Source: an uncultured Burkholderiales bacterium (GTDB lineage: Bacteria > Pseudomonadota > Gammaproteobacteria > Burkholderiales > Burkholderiaceae_C). Taken from it: a stretch of DNA of 6,764 nucleotides. Made by a program: the position numbers and the translations under genes. This document shows, piece after piece, positions 1 to 5,700 of the stretch; the first letter of the stretch is position 1; each line of letters begins with the position of its first letter. The DNA lies in NCBI GenBank assembly GCA_903926695.1, contig CAIYKK010000158.1, forward strand, positions 1-6,764. The letters run 5' to 3'. The notes under the pieces are model-generated. The model had not been told where the DNA came from. It made no database searches and saw only the letters and a program-made list of their open reading frames with translations.

Positions 1-87
1 GAAGACTCTGACGTTGGTGACATGGTGGCTCAGCGCAATGCGGCGAATGGCGTCGCTGTGGGTTTGCAGGGCGAGGGAGGGAAGCAT
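1..87 (-). CDS. Partial CDS, probable minimal nucleotidyltransferase (MNT-type antitoxin), N-terminus only
   Basis: Reading leftward from position 87, an ATG opens immediately after the hsdS stop codon (TGA then ATG, no gap) and the frame stays open for 29 codons to the window edge. A near-consensus Shine-Dalgarno AAGGAGA (101 to 95) lies 7 bases upstream, which supports a real start. The peptide begins MLPSLALQTHSDAIRRIAL and ends with NVRVF. In minimal nucleotidyltransferases of the MntA type, a helix like this is followed by a strand of the form VRVFGS and the GS-x-ARG-x-D catalytic motif. The catalytic motif would lie just outside the window, so assignment rests on the first helix and strand only. 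Family knowledge: MNT proteins often pair with a HEPN toxin and neutralise it by AMPylation, and such pairs are common between type I restriction-modification genes. Gene presence is fairly sure; the family call is an inference. Confidence 0.66.
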   Translation of the reverse strand, partial: MLPSLALQTHSDAIRRIALSHHVTNVRVF

Positions 88-1197
88 TCAGAGTTCTCCT
101 TGGAAAGCGCGATGCTGGAGGGAGTCGAACAGAGCATCGAGTTTAGTCAATGAAACAACATGGCTGGCTTTGAGGGCTTCAATGGCTTGGGCGCGAATGG
201 CGAATTTTTTTTGTAAGGCTAGATCAGGTTCCATCAGCATGATTTTTTCAAATCTAGATTTACTGACCATACCTTTCATTCCATTTGTGGATGCTTCTTG
301 AATAAGTTTCTTGCCAATAAGAATTTGTGCATAAATGAAATGTGGATCGACACTTATTGGCACAAACGCATTAATTTGTTGATTGAATGCTACCTCGCGG
401 TCTGTCATAGCCGCATTGCCTATACATTCAGGGCTTCCTGCAATACAGGTTACAAGAATCGAGAACGGTGGCACTGTTCGCCCAACGGCTTTACCTGAAT
501 TTGACAATCCTTCAGTTGCTTTGGTCAGATAGTAGTGAGGTGTATTAATGTTGTCGGACTTAATCCATTCAATGGCATTTCCGTAGTAATCAGGTACCTC
601 CCGAGAAGGAGTGTTGCCAGTCACAACTTTTCCGATTTCTGAAAACGGCTTGCAATTCCAGCCCATTGGATTCGTCATCGGATCGCCAAACATCTCAATA
701 AAAATAGACTTCGTAAGACTATCCAGTTGCACCAAGGCTTCCCGGCGCTTGGTTCTGAGCGCATCGGCTTGATCCAGAATGGCGGCAATGCGGCGTTGTT
801 CAATTGAAGAGGGAAAGGAAACTTTCAACGGCGCTAAAGACTGTCTAGTAATTTGAGGCTGTGCAGCACCAGTAATTACTGTCGTTAAATCTAAACCACC
901 TTTAAAAAGGTGTTTTAGGTAGTTAAGTTCAACGGACGTGTCTCTTGGTTTAACAACCATTGCGTTCCCATTAATCCAAGAGTTTGGTTGGGATATGTTG
1001 ACAGAACCGCATGTTGCACCACGACAAGTAATTAGAAGCTGAGAGTCAGCATGATTAAACTTGTCGAATCTTCCGATAACTCCATTTGCACCATAAACGG
1101 GATACGCTCCGCCATCTATTAGTTCGGCAGATGATATTGTTTTTGGCTGGTAAAGCTCACAGGCTTCACCCAGCGTTGTTTCTCTCCAGCCGTTCAC
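88..1197 (-). CDS. hsdS: Type I restriction-modification specificity subunit HsdS
   Basis: DNA-recognition subunit of a type I restriction-modification complex; it directs the HsdM methylase and the HsdR nuclease to a bipartite target. The 369-residue protein has the usual two-repeat layout: target-recognition domain 1 (about residues 1-130, starting NGWRETTLGE), a central conserved helix (about 131-172, EQRRIAAILDQADALRTKRREAL then MFGDP), target-recognition domain 2 (about 178-325), and a C-terminal conserved helix (about 326-369, ending HRAFQGEL). The start is GTG and its first bases overlap the hsdM stop (GTGA, 1197-1194). GAGGGGA at 1211-1205, 7 bases upstream, is a good ribosome-binding site, so translation is probably coupled to hsdM. 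Length is slightly below the 390-450 residues common for HsdS but both halves are complete. The recognition-domain DNA is AT-rich compared with hsdM, which suggests exchange of specificity segments. The target sequence cannot be read from the protein alone. Confidence 0.95.
   Translation of the reverse strand: MNGWRETTLGEACELYQPKTISSAELIDGGAYPVYGANGVIGRFDKFNHADSQLLITCRGATCGSVNISQPNSWINGNAMVVKPRDTSVELNYLKHLFKGGLDLTTVITGAAQPQITRQSLAPLKVSFPSSIEQRRIAAILDQADALRTKRREALVQLDSLTKSIFIEMFGDPMTNPMGWNCKPFSEIGKVVTGNTPSREVPDYYGNAIEWIKSDNINTPHYYLTKATEGLSNSGKAVGRTVPPFSILVTCIAGSPECIGNAAMTDREVAFNQQINAFVPISVDPHFIYAQILIGKKLIQEASTNGMKGMVSKSRFEKIMLMEPDLALQKKFAIRAQAIEALKASHVVSLTKLDALFDSLQHRAFQGEL
95..101 (-). promoter_or_regulatory. 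Shine-Dalgarno of the gene downstream of hsdS
   Basis: AAGGAGA on the minus strand lies inside the last codons of hsdS, 7 bases before the ATG at 87-85. It is the strongest ribosome-binding site in the window. It fixes the start of the truncated left-edge gene and indicates that this gene is translated from the hsdMS transcript. Confidence 0.6.
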
Positions 1198-2732
1198 GAC
1201 AACATCCCCTCAAGCGCATCCATCCCCGCCTGAATCTCGGCCTCCAGCGCTTTTAAATTCGCCAGAATTTCCAGCGGCGGCAAATGCTCGCTCGCCGCAT
1301 GCACCACTTCCTTGTAGCGGTTGATCGACAGGTCGTAATCGTTGCCTTCGATGTCGCCCTTGGGCACGCAAAAACTCGCGTCGGTGCGCTCGCGGGCCAG
1401 TTCGCCGTGGTCGCGCTCGCGCCAGCGCGCCAGCACGTCGGGCAGGTTGTTTTTGGCGTGTTCCGCGTCGCTCAAAGGCTGGGCTGGATTGGCGCCCAGC
1501 TGCTCTTCGGCCAGCAGCGGCTGGCGCTTGTCGTCCAGGCTCCAGCCGTCGGCCTTCATGTCGTAAAACCAGACCGTGTCCGTGCCGCCCGAGTTGGTTT
1601 TGGTGAACACCACAATCGCGCACGACACGCCCGCATACGGTTTAAAAACGCCGGACGGCAGGGAAATCACCGCCTCCAGCTTCTGCTCTTCGACGATCAT
1701 GCGGCGCAGCTCTTTGTGCGCCTTGGACGAGCCAAACAGCACGCCGTCGGGCACGACCACGGCGGCGCGCCCGCCGGGTTTAAGCAGGCGCAAAAACAGC
1801 GCCAGAAACAGCAGCTCGGTTTTTTTCGTCTTGACGATGGCCAGCAGGTCTTTGGCGGTGTTTTCGTAGTCCAGCGAACCGGCAAAGGGCGGATTGGCCA
1901 GAATCAGCGAATAGGCTTCTTCGTCCCCGGCGTGGCTCTGGGCCAGCGAATCCTTGTAGCGAATATCCGGGTTATCGACGCCGTGCAGCGCCATGTTCAT
2001 GCTGCCGATGCGCAGCATGGTGTTGTCAAAATCGTAGCCGTGGAACATGCCGTGGTGGAAATGCTCGCGCTGCGCCGCGTCGCGGAACAGCTCCTTGCGG
2101 TTCTCGCGCAGGTATTCGCCCGCCGCCACCAGAAAGCCGCAGGTGCCGCTGGCCGGGTCGCAAATCGTGTCCTGCGGCGTCGGCTCCATCATTTCCACCA
2201 TCAGGCGGATGATGTGACGCGGCGTGCGGAACTGGCCGTTTTGCCCGGCGCTGGCGATTTTGCTCAGCATGTACTCGTACAAATCGCCCTTGGTGTCGCG
2301 GTCGTCCATCGGCACGCGGTCCAGCATGTCCACCACCTTGGCCAGCAGCGCGGGCGTCGGAATGGTGAAACGCGCATCCTTCATGTGGTGCGCGTAGGTC
2401 GAGCCGTCGCCGCCCATGCTGCGCAAAAACGGAAAAACATGCTCGCCAACAACGCTGAACATGTCCGCCGGGGCGAAGTGTTTAAAACGTGACCAGCGTT
2501 GCTCGTCGTAGGCGCGGCCTCTGGCGTCGGCGCCTTCGGGGTAGATGCGCCGCTCCATCGGGGCGCCCAGGCGCAGCGACTTGTTTTCTTCCAGCGTGTG
2601 CAGATCGTCCAGCCTGCGCAGGAATAAAAGATAGGTGATTTGCTCCATCACCTCGATGGGGTTGGCGATGCCGCCGGACCAAAAAGCGTTCCAGATCGCA
2701 TCGACCTGGCTGCGGAGTTCACCTGTGAGCAT
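1194..2732 (-). CDS. hsdM: Type I restriction-modification DNA methylase subunit HsdM (N6-adenine)
   Basis: Transfers a methyl group from S-adenosylmethionine to N6 of adenine in the site chosen by HsdS; with HsdR it forms the restriction complex. The 512-residue protein has the helical HsdM N-terminal domain (about residues 5-140), then the motif-X region GQFRTP (166-171), the SAM-binding motif I DPASGTCGFL (192-201), and the catalytic motif IV NPPF (280-283). This order is that of gamma-class adenine methylases. The C-terminal helices (about 485-512) are the usual HsdS contact region. Length is normal for the family (about 500-530). The ATG at 2732 has AGGA 5 bases upstream (2741-2738). A 179-base gap separates it from the WYL regulator gene on the same strand, and the gap carries inverted repeats that may be operators. 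No frameshift or lost motif is seen. Confidence 0.97.
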   Translation of the reverse strand: MLTGELRSQVDAIWNAFWSGGIANPIEVMEQITYLLFLRRLDDLHTLEENKSLRLGAPMERRIYPEGADARGRAYDEQRWSRFKHFAPADMFSVVGEHVFPFLRSMGGDGSTYAHHMKDARFTIPTPALLAKVVDMLDRVPMDDRDTKGDLYEYMLSKIASAGQNGQFRTPRHIIRLMVEMMEPTPQDTICDPASGTCGFLVAAGEYLRENRKELFRDAAQREHFHHGMFHGYDFDNTMLRIGSMNMALHGVDNPDIRYKDSLAQSHAGDEEAYSLILANPPFAGSLDYENTAKDLLAIVKTKKTELLFLALFLRLLKPGGRAAVVVPDGVLFGSSKAHKELRRMIVEEQKLEAVISLPSGVFKPYAGVSCAIVVFTKTNSGGTDTVWFYDMKADGWSLDDKRQPLLAEEQLGANPAQPLSDAEHAKNNLPDVLARWRERDHGELARERTDASFCVPKGDIEGNDYDLSINRYKEVVHAASEHLPPLEILANLKALEAEIQAGMDALEGMLS

Positions 2733-2780
2733 GGCTGTCCTGTTGCGCCTGAAATGTCAGGCTGGGTTTGAATTGGTGCC

Positions 2781-2796
2781 TATTGCGTGAGCAATG
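2781..2796. promoter_or_regulatory. Candidate operator upstream of hsdM (inverted repeat ATTGC-GTGA-GCAAT)
   Basis: TATTGCGTGAGCAATG contains perfect 5-bp inverted arms ATTGC (2782-2786) and GCAAT (2791-2795) around GTGA, about 50 bases upstream of the hsdM start. A closely related sequence, TATTGCGCGTGACAATA, occurs on the minus strand at 3887-3871 in front of the WYL regulator gene. Sharing of an inverted repeat between a regulator's own promoter and its neighbour operon is the usual sign of an operator. The spacing of the arms differs by one base between the two copies, which weakens the case. Confidence 0.45.
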
Positions 2797-2808
2797 TAAC
2801 AAGCGGTT

Positions 2809-2823
2809 CAATGATACCCATTG
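2809..2823. repeat. Short inverted repeat CAATG-N5-CATTG upstream of hsdM
   Basis: Perfect 5-bp arms CAATG (2809-2813) and CATTG (2819-2823) flank ATACC. It lies 12 bases beyond the first candidate operator, and the same CAATG word occurs at 2792-2796, 17 bases before the one here. It could be a second, lower-affinity operator half-site cluster or chance. A possible -35 hexamer TTGAAC (minus strand, 2811-2806) overlaps it, but no convincing -10 follows, so I do not call the hsdM promoter itself. Confidence 0.3.
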
Positions 2824-2863
2824 CAGACGAAACGCTGGCGCCCGGCTAAAACCGGGGCAGCGG

Positions 2864-2895
2864 CCATCCCGCTTCATGGGCGGGACGGGCTTTTT
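2864..2895 (+). terminator. Weak candidate intrinsic terminator on the plus strand, antisense to the defence genes
   Basis: A stem pairs CCATCCCGC (2864-2872) with GCGGGACGG (2880-2888), with one A.C mismatch and a 7-base loop, and is followed by GC and five T (2891-2895). It reads as an intrinsic terminator only on the plus strand. No plus-strand gene precedes it, so if real it would stop antisense transcription running under hsdM toward the regulator. On the minus strand no T run follows, so it is not a clear terminator for the WYL gene. GC-rich sequence forms such stems easily. Confidence 0.3.
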
Positions 2896-2911
2896 CAGGC
2901 CGGGGGCCGGG

Positions 2912-3817
2912 TCAGGCCTGGCCCGATTTGGGTAAAAAACGGTGAATCTCGTCCAGATTGGCAATGGCCAGCTGGCGCCTGTCCGGCATGGGCTCGCCTT
3001 CAGAGGAAAAATTCAGGCAGCGCAGGGTGTAAAAAAGCAGCGCCTGGCGGCACACCAGCGTGACTTTTCCGTCCTGCATGCCGTAGTCGATTTCGATGCC
3101 GTGGCGCATGGCGGCGGACATATCTGGGTGCGGGGTCAGCTGGAGCTCGACGTAGGTGTTCCATTCCACGTCATCCTGGGCCTTGATGCTGGATGCGCGC
3201 GGCTGCTCCACCGCCAGCAGCCGCCCGAGGATGATGTCGCGAAAGCCGCCGCGCAGGTGGCAGTAGGCGCGCACATGCCAGCGCATCCCATCGTGGCCAA
3301 AAGCGTGCGGGCTGATGTCGCGCCAAGCGGGTTCGTCGCGCGTGATCGACTGGTAATTGGCCCGCAGCATGCCGCGCTCGGCGATGGCGCGCAGCAGCCG
3401 CTTGAGCGTTTCCTGATCGATATGGCGCGCAGGCAGGGCCACCAACGCCACGGGCGGGCGCACGTCGATGAGCGACTGCGGCGGGGCCAGCGTCTGCCTT
3501 TCGAGCGCCAGCAGCTGCTCCATGTACTGCTCGGCGCCAGAGCTGGGGTAGAGCGGCGCGAACTCGGCTGTGGCCGCATAGGTGCGCAGGCTGTGGTCGT
3601 AGATCAGGTTTGCAGACGCCAATTTGATGTACAGCCGGATGTCCATAGACGCCTGCGGCACGGAAATCTGGAAAAAATTGGTCAGATCGGCGCGGTTGAG
3701 CCTGCCGTCCCACTGGAGGCGAAAGTCGATGAACTGCAGCCGACGCTCTTGGCTCCAGCGCACGGCTCGTTGAGTCTCATCAGAGAGTGGTTCAGCAATA
3801 TGCAGGGATTTATTCAT
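2912..3817 (-). CDS. WYL-domain transcriptional regulator, BrxR/CapW type
   Basis: Probable DNA-binding repressor of a phage-defence locus. The 301-residue protein has an N-terminal winged helix-turn-helix (about residues 20-88), with the segment RRLQFIDFRLQWDGRLNRAD and then ISVPQASMDI, which closely resembles BrxR of BREX systems and CapW of CBASS systems. A WYL domain follows (about 130-205; RWHVRAYCHLR at 179-189 corresponds to the WYL core), then a C-terminal WCX-type dimerisation region (about 220-300). Known members are homodimers that bind inverted repeats in defence-gene promoters, and the WYL pocket is thought to sense a ligand such as nucleic acid or a nucleotide signal. The gene lies just upstream of hsdM on the same strand, so here it probably controls a type I restriction system rather than BREX or CBASS. 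The ATG at 3817 has no good Shine-Dalgarno, only an A-rich tract. Its promoter region is AT-rich and carries a candidate operator. Confidence 0.88.
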   Translation of the reverse strand: MNKSLHIAEPLSDETQRAVRWSQERRLQFIDFRLQWDGRLNRADLTNFFQISVPQASMDIRLYIKLASANLIYDHSLRTYAATAEFAPLYPSSGAEQYMEQLLALERQTLAPPQSLIDVRPPVALVALPARHIDQETLKRLLRAIAERGMLRANYQSITRDEPAWRDISPHAFGHDGMRWHVRAYCHLRGGFRDIILGRLLAVEQPRASSIKAQDDVEWNTYVELQLTPHPDMSAAMRHGIEIDYGMQDGKVTLVCRQALLFYTLRCLNFSSEGEPMPDRRQLAIANLDEIHRFLPKSGQA

Positions 3818-3850
3818 GAATATAGTTTACTTTTTTCTTATTAGCTTAAT

Positions 3851-3885
3851 AAATATGCGTATAATTTCGATATTGTCACGCGCAA
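3851..3885 (-). promoter_or_regulatory. Probable promoter of the WYL regulator gene (elements not fixed)
   Basis: This AT-rich stretch lies 35-70 bases upstream of the regulator ATG. Minus-strand choices are TTGCGC (3885-3880) with a 16-base spacer to TATACG (3863-3858), or GTGACA (3879-3874) with a 16-base spacer to CATATT (3857-3852). Neither is near consensus. In both readings the -35 element falls inside the inverted repeat at 3871-3887, which fits autorepression. Confidence 0.35.
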
Positions 3886-3887
3886 TA
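3871..3887. promoter_or_regulatory. Candidate operator of the WYL regulator (TATTG-N7-CAATA)
   Basis: Plus strand TATTGTCACGCGCAATA has perfect 5-bp inverted arms TATTG (3871-3875) and CAATA (3883-3887). Read on the minus strand it is TATTGCGCGTGACAATA, which matches the repeat at 2781-2796 upstream of hsdM in the words TATTGCG, TGA and CAAT. It overlaps either possible -35 element of the regulator gene, as expected for an autoregulatory site. Confidence 0.45.
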
Positions 3888-3897
3888 CCTTGGGAGG

Positions 3898-3932
3898 AAA
3901 AAAGAGCCAGAGCTAAAAACTCTGGCTTTTTT
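3898..3932. terminator. Bidirectional intrinsic terminator between the divergent modules
   Basis: Perfect 8-bp stem AGCCAGAG (3905-3912) with CTCTGGCT (3920-3927) around the 7-base loop CTAAAAA. On the plus strand it ends in a run of six T (3927-3932); on the minus strand the A run at 3898-3903 gives six T, one base beyond the stem. Both directions therefore look competent. The odd point is its place: the genes on either side diverge, so no annotated transcript runs into it. It may insulate the two promoters or end an unannotated short RNA. Confidence 0.75.
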
Positions 3933-3941
3933 ACATTTTAA

Positions 3942-3986
3942 GAAACAGTTGTTTTCGGCGACGAAAAGAAATCCAACAACTGTTTC
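3942..3986. repeat. Structured hairpin element: 12-bp perfect inverted repeat enclosing a second stem with GCGA loop
   Basis: GAAACAGTTGTT (3942-3953) is the exact reverse complement of AACAACTGTTTC (3975-3986). Inside, TTTTCG (3952-3957) pairs with CGAAAA (3962-3967) around the loop GCGA (3958-3961), a GNRA-type tetraloop when read as plus-strand RNA. The best combined fold is a 10-bp outer stem (3942-3951 with 3977-3986) continuing directly into the 6-bp inner stem, with nine unpaired bases (3968-3976) on the 3' side only. It begins 10 bases after the terminator and lies 214 bases before the mdtA start. It has no T run, so it is not itself an intrinsic terminator. It may be part of a leader or small RNA on the plus strand, a protein-binding site, or the end of a lost element. 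Confidence 0.6.
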
Positions 3987-4200
3987 AGCGCAAAGGTAAC
4001 CGCAGGCAGCAGCTCCGCCTTTACCGCTGGTTTACACACCCATTTCAAGCCGGACACTTGGCCCCCAAGGCTTGCTGCAATAATTCAAGACCGCTGGCGG
4101 GCCTGTGCAGACCCGCCGCCTGCAGCCCCTGCAGCCCGACCCTTCAATCCCCTCAAACAACAATGCTCGACCCGCTCATGGCGGGCCGCAAGGACAGGTG
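3987..4200 (+). other. Upstream region of the mdtAB operon
   Basis: No convincing gene is seen in this 214-base stretch. It holds an imperfect direct repeat, TAACCGCAGG (3997-4006) and TTACCGCTGG (4021-4030), identical at 8 of 10 bases and spaced 24 bases start to start. A weak promoter choice is TTGGCC (4058-4063) with a 15-base spacer to AATAAT (4079-4084); it is far from consensus. A GTG at 4105 is in frame with mdtA, but the 32 residues it would add are not typical of the family. AAGGA (4190-4194), 6 bases before the ATG at 4201, is the better translation start signal. Confidence 0.4.
4190..4194 (+). promoter_or_regulatory. Shine-Dalgarno deciding the mdtA start
   Basis: AAGGA lies 6 bases before the ATG at 4201. 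The protein then starts [10 protein letters not shown], a short cytoplasmic leader followed by the basic SRRAR and the membrane anchor, which is the normal adaptor layout. This favours the ATG over the GTG at 4105. Confidence 0.6.
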
Positions 4201-5700
4201 ATGGACGCCCCAACCCCGACGCCGCAGCCCGGCCCCGATTCAACACCCGCCCCCCGCGTCAGCCGCCGCGCCCGGCTGATAGGCGGCCTGCTGGCTGCGC
4301 TGGCGCTGGGCGGCACCGGCTGGCTGGCCTGGCACTTGACGCACCCCGCCGCCCCGGCTGGCGGTGTCGCTGCCGGGCCGGGCGGGCAAGGCGGCCCCGG
4401 CAGTCCCGGTGGACGGCGCGGTCCGATGGCCACCACGGTCGGCGTGGCGACCGCCGCGCAGGCCAGCATTCCGGTCACGCTCGAAGCGCTGGGCACGGTC
4501 ACGCCGCAGGCCAGCGTCAAAGTGCGCCCGCAGGTTTCGGGCGTGCTGGACAAAGTGCTGTTCAAAGAAGGCCAAAAAGTGCGCGCCGGTGACCTGCTCG
4601 CCACGATTGAGGCCCGCCCGTTTGAACTCGCGCTGCAGCAAGCCAGCGGCCAGCGCCAGCGCGACGAGGCACAACTCGATAGCGCCCGCGTCACCCTGCA
4701 ACGCTTTAAAACCCTGCTCGAACAAGACTCGATTGCGCGCCAGGACGTTGATACGCAGGCCGCGCTGGTCAAACAGCTCGAAGGCACGGTGCTCATCGAC
4801 AAGGCCAGCGAAGGCACGGCCCGGCTGAATCTGAGCTACGCGCGCATCACCGCGCCGATCAGCGGGCGCGTGGGCCTGCGCACGGTCGATGTGGGCAACG
4901 TGGTCAGCAGCAGCGACGCCAACGGCATTGCGCTGATCACACAAGTCAGCCCGATTGACGTGGTGTTTGCCGTGCCACAAGACCAGGCCGGAGCGCTGCA
5001 GCAAAGCGCCGCCGCTGGCACGGTGATGACCGTCACCGCGCTGGACCGCACGCGCTCGGCCACGCTGGACACCGGCGTGTTCGCCTCGCTGGACAACCAG
5101 GTCGATACGACGACCGGCACGGTCAAAGTCAAGGCGCGCTTTGCCAACGCGGCGCTGGCGCTGTTTCCGAATCAGTTTGTCAACGTGCGGCTGCAACTGG
5201 CGACCATTGACAACGCCGTTGTCGTGCCCGTCACGGCGCTGCGCCACGGCAACGACGGCGATTACGTTTATGTCCTGAACGCCGCCGAGCGCACCGTCAG
5301 CCTGCGGCCTGTGCAGCGCGGCCAGGCCAGCGCCGACAGCATCCAAATTGCCAGCGGGCTGAAAGCGGGCGAGCAAGTCATCACCGAAGGCGCTGACCGG
5401 CTCAAAGACGGCGCCAGCGTGACGCTGCCGGGCGGCGGCGCGGGCGGCGCAGGTGGCCCAGCGGGCGGCAAAAAACGCCAGCGCCCCGATGGCGCGCCGC
5501 GTGCGGAAGGCCAGTCAGGCGGCGCGGCTTCGGCGCCGGCGCCCGGTTCGGCGAGTTCGGCGGGCTTGGCAAATTCCGCCAGCCCAGCAGGTCCGGCGGC
5601 TTCGTCGGCCCTGCCGCCAAGTGCAGCCGATGCGGCCGCGCTTGATGCCACCAGCGCGCCGCGCCGCCACCGCCGCGCCTCGCAAGCCGAGGGCGCATGA
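4201..5700 (+). CDS. mdtA: RND efflux periplasmic adaptor (membrane-fusion protein), MdtA type
   Basis: Links the inner-membrane RND pump to an outer-membrane channel in an MdtABC-type drug efflux complex. From the ATG at 4201 (AAGGA 6 bases upstream) the protein is 499 residues: an N-terminal membrane anchor (about 25-46, no lipobox cysteine), a Gly/Pro-rich linker (51-75), lipoyl half-motifs (about 100-140, [20 protein letters not shown], and 207-235, [17 protein letters not shown]), an alpha-hairpin between them (about 140-205), a beta-barrel (about 245-330) and a membrane-proximal domain (about 335-410). The family core ends near residue 410. The last 89 residues are a low-complexity Gly/Ala/Pro/Ser tail with basic patches (KKRQR, RRHRR), which makes it longer than the roughly 415-residue E. 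coli MdtA. An upstream GTG at 4105 would give 531 residues but has less support. The stop overlaps the mdtB start, so the two genes are co-translated. Confidence 0.93.
   Translation: MDAPTPTPQPGPDSTPAPRVSRRARLIGGLLAALALGGTGWLAWHLTHPAAPAGGVAAGPGGQGGPGSPGGRRGPMATTVGVATAAQASIPVTLEALGTVTPQASVKVRPQVSGVLDKVLFKEGQKVRAGDLLATIEARPFELALQQASGQRQRDEAQLDSARVTLQRFKTLLEQDSIARQDVDTQAALVKQLEGTVLIDKASEGTARLNLSYARITAPISGRVGLRTVDVGNVVSSSDANGIALITQVSPIDVVFAVPQDQAGALQQSAAAGTVMTVTALDRTRSATLDTGVFASLDNQVDTTTGTVKVKARFANAALALFPNQFVNVRLQLATIDNAVVVPVTALRHGNDGDYVYVLNAAERTVSLRPVQRGQASADSIQIASGLKAGEQVITEGADRLKDGASVTLPGGGAGGAGGPAGGKKRQRPDGAPRAEGQSGGAASAPAPGSASSAGLANSASPAGPAASSALPPSAADAAALDATSAPRRHRRASQAEGA

Noticed and set aside
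14..498. Small plus-strand open frames opposite hsdS
   Set aside because: Antisense to hsdS, no ribosome-binding site support or recognisable protein.
1284..2492. 402-codon open frame on the plus strand opposite hsdM
   Set aside because: It lies wholly antisense to hsdM, which has all family motifs. The translation is His/Arg/Val/Gln-rich without a recognisable domain, typical of the complement of a GC-rich gene.
2841..2856. Inverted repeat CCCGG-CTAAAA-CCGGG as terminator of the WYL gene
   Set aside because: The stem is perfect but only 5 bp, and no T run follows on either strand.
2942..3844. 300-codon open frame on the plus strand opposite the WYL regulator
   Set aside because: Antisense to a gene with clear wHTH and WYL domains; no recognised domain and biased composition.
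3942..3986. Integron attC site
   Set aside because: The ends do not carry the RYYYAAC and GTTRRRY core boxes, and no integrase or cassette is nearby.
4072..4082. Third copy of the operator-like motif near mdtA (TTGCTGCAATA)
   Set aside because: On the minus strand it gives TATTGC followed by AGCAA, but the middle is three bases shorter than in the hsdM copy and the outer T is lost; chance is the simpler reading.
4105..4200. GTG start giving a 32-residue longer MdtA
   Set aside because: The added residues are Gln/Pro/Arg-rich and precede a complete short leader and anchor; the ATG at 4201 has a better Shine-Dalgarno.
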